DNA from: Schizochytrium sp. TIO01
Lineage: Eukaryota; Sar; Bigyra; Thraustochytrida; Thraustochytriidae
Direction: 5' to 3'
Assembly: GCA_004764695.1 (NCBI GenBank)
Contig: SMSO01000007.1
Span: 1,309,270-1,373,269, forward strand
DNA length: 64,000 nucleotides
Shown here: positions 11,181 through 21,648 of the stretch, in pieces
Layout of the letters: each line of letters begins with the position of its first letter
Position numbering within the stretch: the first letter of the stretch is position 1
The notes under the pieces: model-generated
The model's database searches: none
Seen by the model: the letters and a program-made list of their open reading frames with translations, nothing else
What the model was told of the DNA's origin: nothing
Translations under genes and position numbers: made by a program

Positions 11181-13247
11181 TTAATCTTGTTCACCGCCAA
11201 GAGCGTTACATGAGTTATAAGTGTCTCCTCTTTGAAGCTCCTCTGCCTCATTAAAGACGATTTCCCAACCTCCGTATGCGAAATTAGAGGCGACAGTGAC
11301 ATCTGGTCCCAACGTTTCAGGCTCCCGGTGAAGCTTTGTTAGTAATTCAGTCATGTCATTCCAAATCTGGGGACCAAGACCTGTGCCTGGGTAGTCCGAA
11401 ATAGTAGGGTTGCCGTTGGCTTCGAGGAAGTGAATGTTTTGATCACTATCAATCATCCAGTCCAAGCCAAAAAGCATGAAAGCACCGTGACGACGCTTTA
11501 GTCGCGTGCGAGCCGCTTGAAAGACAAAGTTGGTGACCTTCTTGACATACTTGGGGAATTTACTGCTCATAAAGTCCGATGGAAAGCCCGCTTCGGTCGA
11601 CAAGTATTCGTTGAGTTGGTCAAAACTCCAAAAGTGGCCTTCAGTATTGTCCTGGACCTTATGGTTCGTAATGTGGCTTGCGCGGGAAAAGCTCGAGTCT
11701 GTATAGGCCTTGGAGGATCTACGAATAAATCCACGGTGGTAAAAAACAACAAACGGCTGCGTAGACGCAATAAGAAGATAAGTACGCAAGTCAAACTTAC
11801 GCCCAGCAATAAGTTGCGGGTTGGCAATATACTCCATCATAATGTAACCAGCACTTCCCTTCTTGTCCTTTGTGCAGCGACCATATTTCTTGCGAATCTC
11901 GGACTTGAGACCACGGTAGATCTTGATATTCTTTCCATGGTACGATCCACCATCCTTACCAATCCACAGCTTGTCTGCATTGGCCTCGTCCTTTGCTACC
12001 TCGAAGAAGCGCTCACAATCAGCCTTCTCGCGCAAATTGTATTGCGGTGGTGAGACTTTAATGCTAGAGTACTCGCAACCATGTTTGTTGGCAAGTGCTA
12101 CCTTGCAGCGAAGCTGAGCGCCTTTAGTGCCTCCAATGCAAGAGCTCTTGGAAATTTGGCTGATCATCTTGCCTGTAGACCCAGGTACCTTGGTAATGGG
12201 TTTGGTCACGTACAGCGCCACAGGGGAGGTCGAGTCGTAGCGGTGTTTCCAGCCGGCATGTTCCCATGCACGATAGAGACTGATGAATTTGGTTCCCATC
12301 ACGCGGAAAGTCTTGCGGTACTTGTTGGAAACCTGCGCAAGCAAGTGATGCTTGCCGTTGCCAAGATCAACAAAGCCGAGTTCGCTAGGTTTTGTCAACA
12401 CCGGCTCTTCCTCATCGTCGTCCTCCTCATCTTCATTAGGCTCAGGCTCCAGGTCCTCGGCTGCCTCTTCATCTGGGCGCTCTACAACCATGCCCTTGAC
12501 GCTTTCTTCGCTGAGCTCCACGCCTTCGGGCGCCTGGTCAAGGTCGTCAGCACCATCATTTGCGCCATCGTCCTCATCCAAAGCAAAGTTGCTCTCCTCG
12601 TCAAGGTCTAATGAAAGCCTCAAGCCATTGTTCTCGCCTGCATCATCTTCCTCGTTTTCATCCAGGGAGAGTCCTTCATCCACGGGTAGGTTGTCCGCGT
12701 CCTCGATTTCAACATTTTTGTTATCCTTGCTGATGACTTCATCCGGTTGCGTCAGCACGTTGCTGTCAGACTTCGTAGCTCTTTCGTTTTTATCCATAGG
12801 ATACTCGTTGTTTTGTGTTTCGCGGTGTTGCTGACGTTCCCACATCTGGGATTGAATCTCTTTCACAGTGTCGTCCACATCAGCTTGCTGGCGTAGATTA
12901 AGTCGCTGGTTCTCTCTCTGAAGCGCCTCTACGCGTGTCTGGAGGTCAGCAACGATAGCCTCAAACTTGTGTCGCTCCTCCTCAAGTCCAGCGTCATGAT
13001 CTGCGCGGCTTGGAAAAGCTCTGTCTGTGAGCGGCTCAAACCTCGCGTCCATTTGGCTGTTGATGCAAGCCATGCGCCCATCCAGCGCCAGCAGCGTTAG
13101 CACACACAGGCACACCAGCGAGACAACATCGCGGAACCGCACTGGCGCCATTTCTATCAAAGACTGCCGCAGCGAGCCTGCAGGGCCCACTTCAAGCTCT
13201 GCAGGCCGCTTGTCCAATTGGATTCTGCGGTCCTTTTCACGGTGCAT
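11181..13247 (-). CDS. Tubulin-tyrosine ligase-like (TTL domain) protein with N-terminal membrane anchor
   Basis: 688 residues from the ATG at 13247. Residues about 36-60 form one hydrophobic helix after a basic start, which predicts a type II membrane protein or secreted protein. A coiled coil (about 85-130) and a long Asp/Glu-rich stalk (about 135-285) follow. The C-terminal 370 residues are an ATP-grasp TTL domain, with LWIGKDGGSYHGKNI, YIANPQLI, KFDLRTYLLI, HITNHKVQ, LFGLDWMID and FLEANGNP in the family order. TTL enzymes ligate amino acids to protein carboxylates using ATP and normally act on cytosolic tubulin. The anchor would put this domain in the lumen or outside, so its substrate may be something else. 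An uncleaved anchor with reversed topology is the alternative. Confidence 0.88.
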   Translation of the reverse strand: MHREKDRRIQLDKRPAELEVGPAGSLRQSLIEMAPVRFRDVVSLVCLCVLTLLALDGRMACINSQMDARFEPLTDRAFPSRADHDAGLEEERHKFEAIVADLQTRVEALQRENQRLNLRQQADVDDTVKEIQSQMWERQQHRETQNNEYPMDKNERATKSDSNVLTQPDEVISKDNKNVEIEDADNLPVDEGLSLDENEEDDAGENNGLRLSLDLDEESNFALDEDDGANDGADDLDQAPEGVELSEESVKGMVVERPDEEAAEDLEPEPNEDEEDDDEEEPVLTKPSELGFVDLGNGKHHLLAQVSNKYRKTFRVMGTKFISLYRAWEHAGWKHRYDSTSPVALYVTKPITKVPGSTGKMISQISKSSCIGGTKGAQLRCKVALANKHGCEYSSIKVSPPQYNLREKADCERFFEVAKDEANADKLWIGKDGGSYHGKNIKIYRGLKSEIRKKYGRCTKDKKGSAGYIMMEYIANPQLIAGRKFDLRTYLLIASTQPFVVFYHRGFIRRSSKAYTDSSFSRASHITNHKVQDNTEGHFWSFDQLNEYLSTEAGFPSDFMSSKFPKYVKKVTNFVFQAARTRLKRRHGAFMLFGLDWMIDSDQNIHFLEANGNPTISDYPGTGLGPQIWNDMTELLTKLHREPETLGPDVTVASNFAYGGWEIVFNEAEELQRGDTYNSCNALGGEQD

Positions 13248-14137
13248 TGTCGCCTCCTTCGTTCCCCTTCGTCTTATACATCACTCGTGGCGGCTCCATC
13301 ACTTCTATCATTTTGACTATATACCCCTATGTACATAGTCGTGTCCATCGTAGCGCTCATTTGGGCCAATCGTAACGCGTACATTGGAATTGAAGTTGTT
13401 GGAATCGAGGAGTAAAGTTGGAATCAGACTTGGAACACGGGTCAAGGTGTCTTTTGGTTTCCTATTAAATATTTGGAATGCGTGATTACAGGAATAGGCT
13501 TTGCCGCGCATGAGCACGAGGCTTGGGGACTTTTATGTTTGTGGTGTTGTGATGTGATTTGATGCGATATGGACAAACACAGAGAAATATAAATAAAATG
13601 AAGGTCATGTTCATACGTTCCGCAAGCTTTCAGGAAAAGGGTAGAAAAAAGAGTTGCATATGGCAAACGCTTGAGATAACCAATTGTGTGCATGTCTAGT
13701 TGGTGCTGTTGATGACAAGACGCTGATGGCGAATGCGATAAAGTATTAGGTAACTGTTTAAAACTAGAGCTTCTTTCGAAAGGGGATCAGTCATCACTTC
13801 AACATGAAAGTACAAAATTTAATTTGGTTATTTAAGGAAACTGTTGAATGAACAGAGCTATAGAGTCAAGGCTAAATCACCGTTCTCTCTCGTTGCCAAA
13901 GCCCTCTTATTTAACCTTGATACACTCCTCATCTCTTGCATCTTCTCTTCGATGGCCATCTCTCAACCATTTGCCTGGGTTCGCGTACTTGCCAAACTTC
14001 ATCTCAATATGAAATACAGAGAAACTGATTTTAAGATTGAGAAGCTTTCAATGAAATTTATGGTTCACCTTTAAGTGTTCACTCTCCCAAATTCTAAATT
14101 ATACAAAATTATATACAAGAATAATGCATCAAACTAA
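13248..14137. other. intergenic spacer
   Basis: About 890 bp, AT-rich, holding the TTL-gene promoter and the 3' flank of the protease gene. Short frames here have no ATG or no protein character. No gene is seen. Confidence 0.5.
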
Positions 14138-15406
14138 TCAAACTAGAGTAATTCGCGATGTTGTAGAGAGGTCTGGGCACTCTACAGCACATACAGTACC
14201 GCTTGCTGATGTTGTCTTATCAGGAATAGATTTTTGTGGTGTAAGCTTCATCTTAACTTGGCTTCGCTTATGAGGTTCTCTGTGGAGAAATCTATACCAC
14301 GCTAACACGCATGCGAAAGCAATAAACAGGACGACCCCAAACGTGACTAATCCGACATCTCGAGCGTGGAGTGACGCAGATCTTAATTGTGAAGAGTCTA
14401 GCACTGCGGTGGGACTGTCAGTATTATGGTTTGTCAAGGGAGGAAGTATAAACGTAGGAAGAACCGTTGGTGAACTGGTCCTAGGATGGAACGATGGAGT
14501 GATTGGGGAAGTTGGTGCTCCTGTTGGAAAGAGATATGGACTCGACGTTGGTTCCAAAGATATAATTTGAGAAGAGTTCACAGTTTTGTCTAAGTCATAT
14601 ACGATGGAAGTAATCCATTCACTTAACGCGGAAATTCGAGTATACACACCAATACTGCCAATCCGATTACATGTGCGCCCCCACGATGTGACCCCAACCT
14701 GTCGAGCACGGCCCTGTTCATCAAATCCATATAATGGCCCTCCACTGTCTCCTACACATGTATTTACCAATGTTGCGTTGTCCCCAGCGCATATATTACT
14801 ATCATATAAACTACCTTGGTAAGTTTCATTGCAAAAAACTGTGTCGACCACCGGTACCGTAGCTTGTCGGAGTTGGGTCTCAAAGTGAATCGAGTTCGCA
14901 TCCTCATAGGTGAAACCCCAGCCTGCTATAAAGAGTTCGTGGCCAAGTGCTTCAAGTTGAGTTCCGGATTCAAGTGCAAGTGCAACAGGTTCAATTCCAA
15001 AGACTGCTTCCTGGAGTTCAATCAGAAGAAGGTCATCCCGAATATTATCCTCCGCGTCACCGGAGTATTCGTATGTTGGAGGGTAGTATAGATTTTTCAT
15101 GGATGCACTCACGCCCGACGTAGTATCCTCAAGGTCTGATGCATTGAAGACAATGCGTTGAACCTCAAATATGCCTTCCAGGCAATGTGCTGCAGAAAGC
15201 GCAAAGGAAGGTGATATAAGTGTCGCTCCACAGTAATGGCCAGACCTAGATGCCCACTCGTCCTGAATCGAACCCATCCAAGCAAGGCTATTTTGGTTGA
15301 CACGAGTACCTCCTATGATTCGCGATTGGACCTGGCGCCTACTGTGGAGGTCTTCACGCCACGACGATTCTATAACTTTTTTCGCGTCCAGCCATGGTTC
15401 CGCCAT
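14138..15406 (-). CDS. Trypsin-fold serine protease (S1) with C-terminal transmembrane helix
   Basis: 422 residues from the ATG at 15406; the frame upstream has only a GTG. Activation would be at Arg29-IIGG. The catalytic triad is His74 (AAHC), Asp125 (DDLLLIEL) and Ser221 (GDSGGP). The residue equivalent to trypsin position 189 is Asn215, so Arg/Lys specificity is not assured. A Pro/Ser/Thr stalk (about 285-345) leads to one TM helix (about 358-382) and a short basic cytosolic tail. No signal peptide is visible, although the domain must be extracellular to work in the usual way. An upstream exon ending near the AG at about 15458 is possible, but I could not identify one. The gene is therefore probably 5' incomplete. 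Confidence 0.9.
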   Translation of the reverse strand: MAEPWLDAKKVIESSWREDLHSRRQVQSRIIGGTRVNQNSLAWMGSIQDEWASRSGHYCGATLISPSFALSAAHCLEGIFEVQRIVFNASDLEDTTSGVSASMKNLYYPPTYEYSGDAEDNIRDDLLLIELQEAVFGIEPVALALESGTQLEALGHELFIAGWGFTYEDANSIHFETQLRQATVPVVDTVFCNETYQGSLYDSNICAGDNATLVNTCVGDSGGPLYGFDEQGRARQVGVTSWGRTCNRIGSIGVYTRISALSEWITSIVYDLDKTVNSSQIISLEPTSSPYLFPTGAPTSPITPSFHPRTSSPTVLPTFILPPLTNHNTDSPTAVLDSSQLRSASLHARDVGLVTFGVVLFIAFACVLAWYRFLHREPHKRSQVKMKLTPQKSIPDKTTSASGTVCAVECPDLSTTSRITLV

Positions 15407-16550
15407 GCTGAGCGACGAGTCCAACGCCCCAGCAAAGTACCTCACGAGGTACCCAACCTAGATATGGCAATGTGATGCGAGGAGCGCTGTCCGAACAGTG
15501 TTGTCACGGCTATCCTGCTATTCGACCGCCGAATGGTCTTCTGCAAATAGGAACATAATTTTAATGGAAATTGAATCATTTTTTTATTATTTATTTTTTT
15601 ATAAAATTAAATAAAATGCACGAAGATGCACTGAAATAAATGCACTGAAATAAAATGCAGGCGTAGAGGGTCCAAATACCATGAGGCATTTGAGGCTTGG
15701 CCATATTAGCAGTGCCTCTCTTTTAAAACTGTAAATTCTAGATACTCTGGTTACAATACTTTGACGAAGAGTAGAGACTGTTCTCATTTAATTGCGTCTT
15801 GTGGCAGTATTATATATTCGCACAGGAGCTTTCCTGGGATCTATTCTCAAATCTGAGCTAATTTTTGTCATGCCTTGGCAATCTCGTATCTGGAATCTCT
15901 TACTAAGGCTTTGTGTTGCAGAACAAATTTAATCTGGGAAAACCATTTATCTGTCGCAAACTTCTCAAAGCTCATCTTTGGGGCTTCTTCCGTCATCCGA
16001 GATGCTTGCATTCTTGCGTCAAAGAGTAATAATCAATCCACTAGGATTTGACTTTAAAAGTCATAGCTGAGCATGGACATCTCAAAACTCGTAAGCCTTG
16101 AATTGTAGCTTGGTCTCAAGTTTTTCAATTTAATTGCAGTCAATGTTGCAAAAGGGGGATTCGGAGAATACAAGTATGATGATAAAATTCATCGGCGTTT
16201 GATATGAATCAATTTTTCGAGCTCATTTTATTTTCTAAAAATAATATCATCATTAGACACAGTAAAAGGTACTGGTGCTTTTGATAGTCTGTCAGGGGAA
16301 GCTGCGATATCTCCGTTTTTTCTCAGACTCAGACAAAATGAAGCTGTTTGGGTCCTATTCTGAAATAGTCAAACAACGTCCAGTCCGGAGCGTGTAATCC
16401 AGATATTTGAAACAGTGTACCGCTAGAAGCGTGACTAATTCTTCAATCGAAGATGAGTGAATAAGAGAGGCTTCGGTTGGAGTCCCTGCCGTCGAATACA
16501 TGCGTTTTCAAGAAAGGCGCATTAAGGAGCATCCTCTCAATATGAAACCA
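15407..16550. other. intergenic spacer
   Basis: About 1.1 kb. An A/T-only stretch at 15585-15620 and otherwise unstructured sequence. A missing first exon of the protease gene could lie in the first few hundred bases, but none is identifiable. Confidence 0.4.
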
Positions 16551-18022
16551 TTATTCATCATCTTCCTCATCCGCCGCTACTGCTGCAGCAGCCTCAAGCA
16601 GCTTGATTACTTCCTCACCATCATCAGTGCTGTTCTTGAGCTCAGAACGAGCAATGTCAATGGGTGTTGAGCCATCCAGAGTCTTGGCAGCCACGAGCTT
16701 GTCCAAAAGCTCTTCATCATTCTTGTCCTTCACATATGTAAGCAACGTCCGAGTTGCATAAACATTGCCGTAGAATGCAGCCCAGTGCAAAGCAGTCCAC
16801 CCATCAACATCTTCGAGCAAAGGGTCCGCCCCTGCATCAAGAAGCTCCTTCATAAGAGAGGATGCCTCGTCATAGCAGTGGCGAGAAAGTGCCATAAGGA
16901 AGCTAGTTTTGGTTTCCTTGTGTTGAACATTGACCATAGACGCCTTAATGGCAGCCTTTACGTTCGTCTCGAAAACTTCTACTTGGGGATCAGTCTTGAG
17001 ACCGGCGCTAGCAATTCTTTGAGCGTCAGCCCCAAGCTTGTTTGCCAACACTTCGGAAACACTATCACTACCATATTTAGCGTCAAACTTTTCCCGCTCA
17101 GGGAGCTCATCAACAAGTTCGTCTTGAGCACGTTGTTCTGCAGCCTGGTTTTTAAGTTCGGGGTTCTCTCTCAAAGCCTTTTCCTCAGAGACCGCCTTCC
17201 ATGGGTTTTCGGGCTCGATACCGATTACGTGCATAACAAAAAGTTTGTTTCGAAGGAAGCTCACGGGGATAATGATTGACTGGAGGAGAATTGGCTGGTT
17301 CACCCCAAAAAATTGGGGGAGAACGAAAGAGATAAGAGCACTCATAAAGAGCTGCTTCTGCATTGCTCCGATCTGCGCTTTCTCCAAAGTCAATTCTGAA
17401 ACTTGCACGTAGGGGTCGTTTTTATGCTCTGGAGGCGTATTCGGGTACTGGGCAGGTCGTACCCAAAGCATCTTTTCACTACTGCGTTTCTCTTCGACGC
17501 TCATCCTAAGGAACAGCAGAAAAATCAATCAGCAACAAGTAAGAACGTACTGGTCAGTCATCTTTTCCTACGATAAAATTGTCTCCATCTTTACACGACC
17601 AATGCAAGCCTCACCCGCCACAGCATTCATGCCACAACACTCAAATATTCAGATCAAATGGAATTATTTGTTCGCCGCGACATGTCGAGTGAGACAATTA
17701 CTTTAATCCAGCTGGAAATAACTTACTTGATATACACCAAGATTCCGAAGCAAATGAGGACCTCCGTGGATACAATGAGCTGGCCCATCGCAACGAGTTC
17801 TGGAGTCCAGGTCACTCCTTGCATGAGCAGGACTGCCGGCATAGCGAACATGGGAGTCGGGATCTTCTCAAAGAAGGTCTCCATATCCTCGGGTTCTTCC
17901 TCTTTTTTCTGTGAAGGGGCTACGGGGTCGGTGGATCCACGAATATCATTTTCATTAACCTCAGGTTCGAGCTCCGCCTCTTTAGGCATAGACTCGACAG
18001 CGGAATCTTCGTGTTCCGCCAT
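16551..18022 (-). CDS. Pho88/SND3-like ER membrane protein fused to ankyrin repeats (two exons)
   Basis: Exon 1 is 18022-17727 and exon 2 is 17505-16551. The 221-bp intron between them (17726-17506) starts GTAAGT and ends TTCCTTAG, and joining restores one frame of 416 residues. An acidic N-terminus (1-50) precedes hydrophobic segments at about 57-70, 76-98 and 150-185. Order and motifs match Pho88/SND3: VYIK after TM2, LWVRPAQYP, then QPILLQSI and FVMHVIG near 167-194. SND3 takes part in the SND pathway for inserting membrane proteins into the ER and was first described in phosphate uptake. The C-terminal half adds about two ankyrin repeats at about 290-390 (DGWTALHWAAFYGN and DGSTPIDIA) and an acidic tail. 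Usual Pho88 proteins are near 190 residues, so the ankyrin part is extra. I infer a cytosolic client- or ribosome-binding role for it. Confidence 0.87.
17506..17726 (-). other. spliceosomal intron, phase 2
   Basis: Donor AA|GTAAGT and acceptor TTTTTCTGCTGTTCCTTAG|G, read on the minus strand. Removal joins the ends of two open frames in phase and completes a Lys codon. This is the clearest intron in the window. Confidence 0.9.
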
Positions 18023-18352
18023 GATACTCCTTTCGTCTCAAACGCTGAGTTTCGGGCCGAGCTATCTATAAGTTTCGAGCAGGTTCGCAATTAGGAGCAA
18101 ACAGCAATCGCAAGTGTAGAGTGGCTCCTTCAGAAAGCTTGTGGTCGCCAACAAGCTCGGAGCGGACTTCGTTCGAGTTTGTAGGTTTGTTTCGCTCTGA
18201 TTTTGCTTACCTTTACTCTGCGCCGCACTGCTTTTTAATAGATCTTCCAAGTCCTGAATTATGGGACATGTACCGATGGGATACCACGGCACGGAACTTG
18301 AAGAATCCACTTGGAGAAACCTTCACATAAGCAGAGAAACACGACACTGACA

Positions 18353-18867
18353 ATGTCGGTGATTGTGCTTCGTGTAGGAGGAGGTGAAACCCGCAAGTAT
18401 TGTTCCATGGTGCCTTCTTTCACGAATATCAGGTCACCGTTTTGGGGCACCAGGCCAGCTTGGCATGCTCCCTTCACTGCCCATGAGATTCACTATTTTT
18501 CTTACTTTTTGTTTCCAAATAAGCGATTCTGTTCTTGTGCACCTCTTAGTGCAGCAAATGTTAGTTTTCTACAGCCGAGATTCAGGATGTGACTGCTGAT
18601 GGCATCGACGCGCAGGACATATCACCTCGCGACCATTATATGCTTGTGGCTGCCCATTGTGCCACTCTCGCAGCGAACCTCAACCTCACCAGCTTTGAGG
18701 TTCATACGGGAGACCACACTCAACACACTCAAGACTCCAAGCAGCGCGTGCTTTTCTGGTTCAGAGGCAGTGCAAACTCAGGGTACATGGGTGTCAGGAC
18801 CAGGATACCATGGAAGGCAGTGGTCTACCAGCAAGTTAGTCAGTCGGTAGTGAGTATGTGGCAGTAG
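18353..18867 (+). CDS. Candidate two-exon small protein, unknown
   Basis: The region 18575-18867 is one open frame that reads like a genuine protein end (charged and hydrophobic residues alternating, ending in QSVVSMWQ), but it has no good ATG. A pyrimidine-rich acceptor TTTTCTACAG precedes it. A first exon at 18353-18383 (ATG, then SVIVLRVGG) with donor GAG|GTGAAA joins in phase and gives 107 residues. The donor is weak, and another ATG frame (from 18599) overlaps. It lies divergently 330 bp from the SND3-ankyrin gene. No family is recognised. Confidence 0.33.
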
Positions 18868-19155
18868 CAGTAGATAGGTACCACTCTCAAAGGCAATATG
18901 CGCGACTGGAGGGCATGAAATCTTGCAGGCAAGACAAACTCCACCACTGGTTGGAGCTAGCAAAGAGGTAAACATAGTTGAATGTAATTATTAAGGGGGC
19001 ATTTGTAGGGTAGTAATAGTGTAGAAATAGAGCAAACAAAGATCAGCGGTCAGGTCCTATCAGTTGTAAAATAACAGCGAAGATGCTTTGTTATCGAAGC
19101 TGCGGTGCAGATTGAAAGGCGAGTGGCAAACATTTTGCCATACGATCTGAAAAAG
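18868..19155. other. intergenic spacer
   Basis: About 290 bp between converging transcripts. Nothing recognisable. Confidence 0.4.
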
Positions 19156-21648
19156 TCATTGGGAGCCTTCAAAGAAAGAGAAATCAAGATCATCATCACA
19201 GATGAGATCTGAGTTGGTGCGTAGAAGCGAATTGGGATCTAACAACTTGCGGAAAAATGTACCATCAGACTTAAGTGAGTCTTGGGAAGCCCCTCCGAGA
19301 AATGAATTTTGAGAGAAGTGGCCCAGGTCGATCAAAGAGCCCTGGGAGTTCCCAGTGCTAATCTCAGCCCCTGTGGACGAGTCAACTTGCATGTATGTAG
19401 CCTTATCAAGGCCTTCGTTGGAGTCTTTCTCATGGTGATTACTACCGACTTTCTCAGGTTCATCATCATCATTATCAAAGTGGCTGAGGGACAAGGCATC
19501 GACACCAGCCATAGCAACATTTTCAGGAGACGATTTGGACTCAGATGGTGCAAGTGTTGCTGTTGGATCAAGTTTCCTTTTGGGGCATTCAGTATCGTCC
19601 TCATCAATATCATCGTCGTCCACAGAATCTTCAATGATTTTGTGCTTTCCTTCATCATCTTCATCGTCATCATCATCATCTTGGCTGTTATCATCTTGAC
19701 TCTGGCTTTGACTTTGTCCCCATTCCAAATTTGCATCATCTTCCGTCAAAGTACCTACTTCCTTTCCCGTAGCTTTGGAGTAAAATTCAGCATATCGAGC
19801 CATGAAGGCACGCAAACAGGTTATTTGATAACGAAGCATCTCCGCAGGGGTCGGGATGGATACTTGCGCGTCTCCGCTGTCCAACGGCTTTCCTGTCAGA
19901 GTTTTTCTAGTCATAACGGCACAGCTCGCTGGCTGACCATTGTTTACCTCGGGAACTGGAAGCGAGTGATCTAAGTAAGAGACAGGAACCGAGGCCACAG
20001 GGGGTGGGGGGGCGCGGAACTTTGAAGAGGATGCGGGAGGGGGGGATGAGGGTGAGGACGCATGATCTGGTTTCATTTTCGAAGATGTACTCTGCGGCTG
20101 AGACGGCGGCGTGTTTGCAGCATCAGTTGTTACATCATTCATGTCTTGCCGCGGCACTTGACGTGGAGCCTTGAACGAACGAGGACTAGGTCGCGGCCAA
20201 TTCGAAGCTATGTTCGAATGATAAGAGCCTACGCCTTGCAATTTGTTCACAGAGGAAGCTCCCGTTAGATTGCTTGGTTCTGAATCCTCGACTGCCTCTT
20301 GACTATCGCTGTCGAGATCAATTGGCACAGGATCTTGACTATTGGTGATCCTGAACTTTTTTCGACCTAGCTTTGACTGTGAAGATGATGACTGCGAGGC
20401 AGATGAACGAAGAGATACTTGGGATGACTGCGATGCTTGGGATGCAGAGGATGACGATGGAAAATCAACCGTGCTTTCCACAGGGTCAACGATATTCTGT
20501 GTTGATGCTTGCTTTGGTACACGAAATGGTGCTGAAATTCCACCCTTCTTTCTCGGAGCAGAGAGACCCAAGCGTGGTCGGCTGCGCATTGTGGTATTAC
20601 TCGATTGGGAGGAAGCTTCGCAGTGTGATGACGCGTTTGTGCTTCCTATCGAACCTTCCGATAGGACACGCTGGTTTTTCTGAGGTAAAGGCGACTTCCC
20701 AGTTGCGTCTTGACCTTCTGATTGTTTTTCACCTTGGCGTTGCGCATACCAGGCTTGCATTATCGGCTGGAGTCTATGAGCCAACCTTTGTACAGCCTGA
20801 ATCATCACAGGGCTCCAGAGATACAATTGGCGTGCATTCGTAGCCCTGATGTGAGCAGCCTGTTTTGTGACAAGTTTTAGCGAATGAAAAACTTCTACGA
20901 CTTCCTCTACGTGGATTTTACTCTCAATTGGACGCAGAACATCTTCGTATTTTGCAATGAGGTCGTCTACCGACCATGGATTCAGACGTTTAGGAGTTGC
21001 AATTTCCACATACCCAGCTGCCAGAATACGACGCGCTAAATGAGTACGCGTTGATTTTGTGCACTCTGGTGCTTCGCGCAAAACCTCTTCAATTGCACTT
21101 GAAACGCACCCAAGACCATTCCAGACTAAGTTATTTGTTCTTGCATCTTTGGCAATAACATTGAAGGCACCAATCAAGACGATGGCTTCTTTTAGAACCG
21201 ACTTATCGAATCCAAAGTCACTTACGAGCTCTTCGATCACTAGCACCGTCTGTTTCTCATAAAAGAGGGCGTGGAGTGATTGCACGATCTCGCACGGTCT
21301 CTGAACCTGGCTTAACAGACCATTGCTGCGGCCGTTGAAAGGATCTGAGCTTATGCGTGTCGCAGAACCTTCACTATCTTCATGCAGGTTCTTTTCAGGT
21401 TCTCGTTGTTGTTGCGGTTCCTTTTCTTGATCTTGTTGCTGTTGTGAGTCCTTTTTAAAGTTTTGATGCTCATCCTGCTTCAGTGTCTCATGAGACATGG
21501 AATCTCCTTCTTGGTTGGACCTTTTCAAGGTCGTACCGTCATCGCCGTTACCGCAGTCTATGTCATCTCGAGGCCTTTTTGCAGAAACCCGTTGCGCCAA
21601 GTAGTGATCATCGTCCCCATTGTTTTGGATTTGATCATGTTGCGTCAT
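19156..21648 (-). CDS. Large nuclear-type protein with putative tandem winged-helix region
   Basis: 830 residues from the ATG at 21648. The start is hydrophilic with basic clusters (KRPRDD, LKR) and Gln/Glu repeats. Residues about 118-180 and about 200-280 are the only well-ordered parts. Each has the helix-helix-helix-wing pattern of a winged helix, and the endings LVWNGLG and LYLWSP resemble the final wing strand of E2F/DP domains. The family's RRxYD recognition motif is absent, so E2F relatedness is a structural guess. The rest is disordered: Ser/Pro-rich with FRAPPPP-type segments, then Asp/Glu runs and a Phe/Asp-rich end (DLDFSFFEGSQ) resembling an acidic activation domain. A transcription regulator is plausible but not proven. 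Confidence 0.6.
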   Translation of the reverse strand: MTQHDQIQNNGDDDHYLAQRVSAKRPRDDIDCGNGDDGTTLKRSNQEGDSMSHETLKQDEHQNFKKDSQQQQDQEKEPQQQREPEKNLHEDSEGSATRISSDPFNGRSNGLLSQVQRPCEIVQSLHALFYEKQTVLVIEELVSDFGFDKSVLKEAIVLIGAFNVIAKDARTNNLVWNGLGCVSSAIEEVLREAPECTKSTRTHLARRILAAGYVEIATPKRLNPWSVDDLIAKYEDVLRPIESKIHVEEVVEVFHSLKLVTKQAAHIRATNARQLYLWSPVMIQAVQRLAHRLQPIMQAWYAQRQGEKQSEGQDATGKSPLPQKNQRVLSEGSIGSTNASSHCEASSQSSNTTMRSRPRLGLSAPRKKGGISAPFRVPKQASTQNIVDPVESTVDFPSSSSASQASQSSQVSLRSSASQSSSSQSKLGRKKFRITNSQDPVPIDLDSDSQEAVEDSEPSNLTGASSVNKLQGVGSYHSNIASNWPRPSPRSFKAPRQVPRQDMNDVTTDAANTPPSQPQSTSSKMKPDHASSPSSPPPASSSKFRAPPPPVASVPVSYLDHSLPVPEVNNGQPASCAVMTRKTLTGKPLDSGDAQVSIPTPAEMLRYQITCLRAFMARYAEFYSKATGKEVGTLTEDDANLEWGQSQSQSQDDNSQDDDDDDEDDEGKHKIIEDSVDDDDIDEDDTECPKRKLDPTATLAPSESKSSPENVAMAGVDALSLSHFDNDDDEPEKVGSNHHEKDSNEGLDKATYMQVDSSTGAEISTGNSQGSLIDLGHFSQNSFLGGASQDSLKSDGTFFRKLLDPNSLLRTNSDLICDDDLDFSFFEGSQ

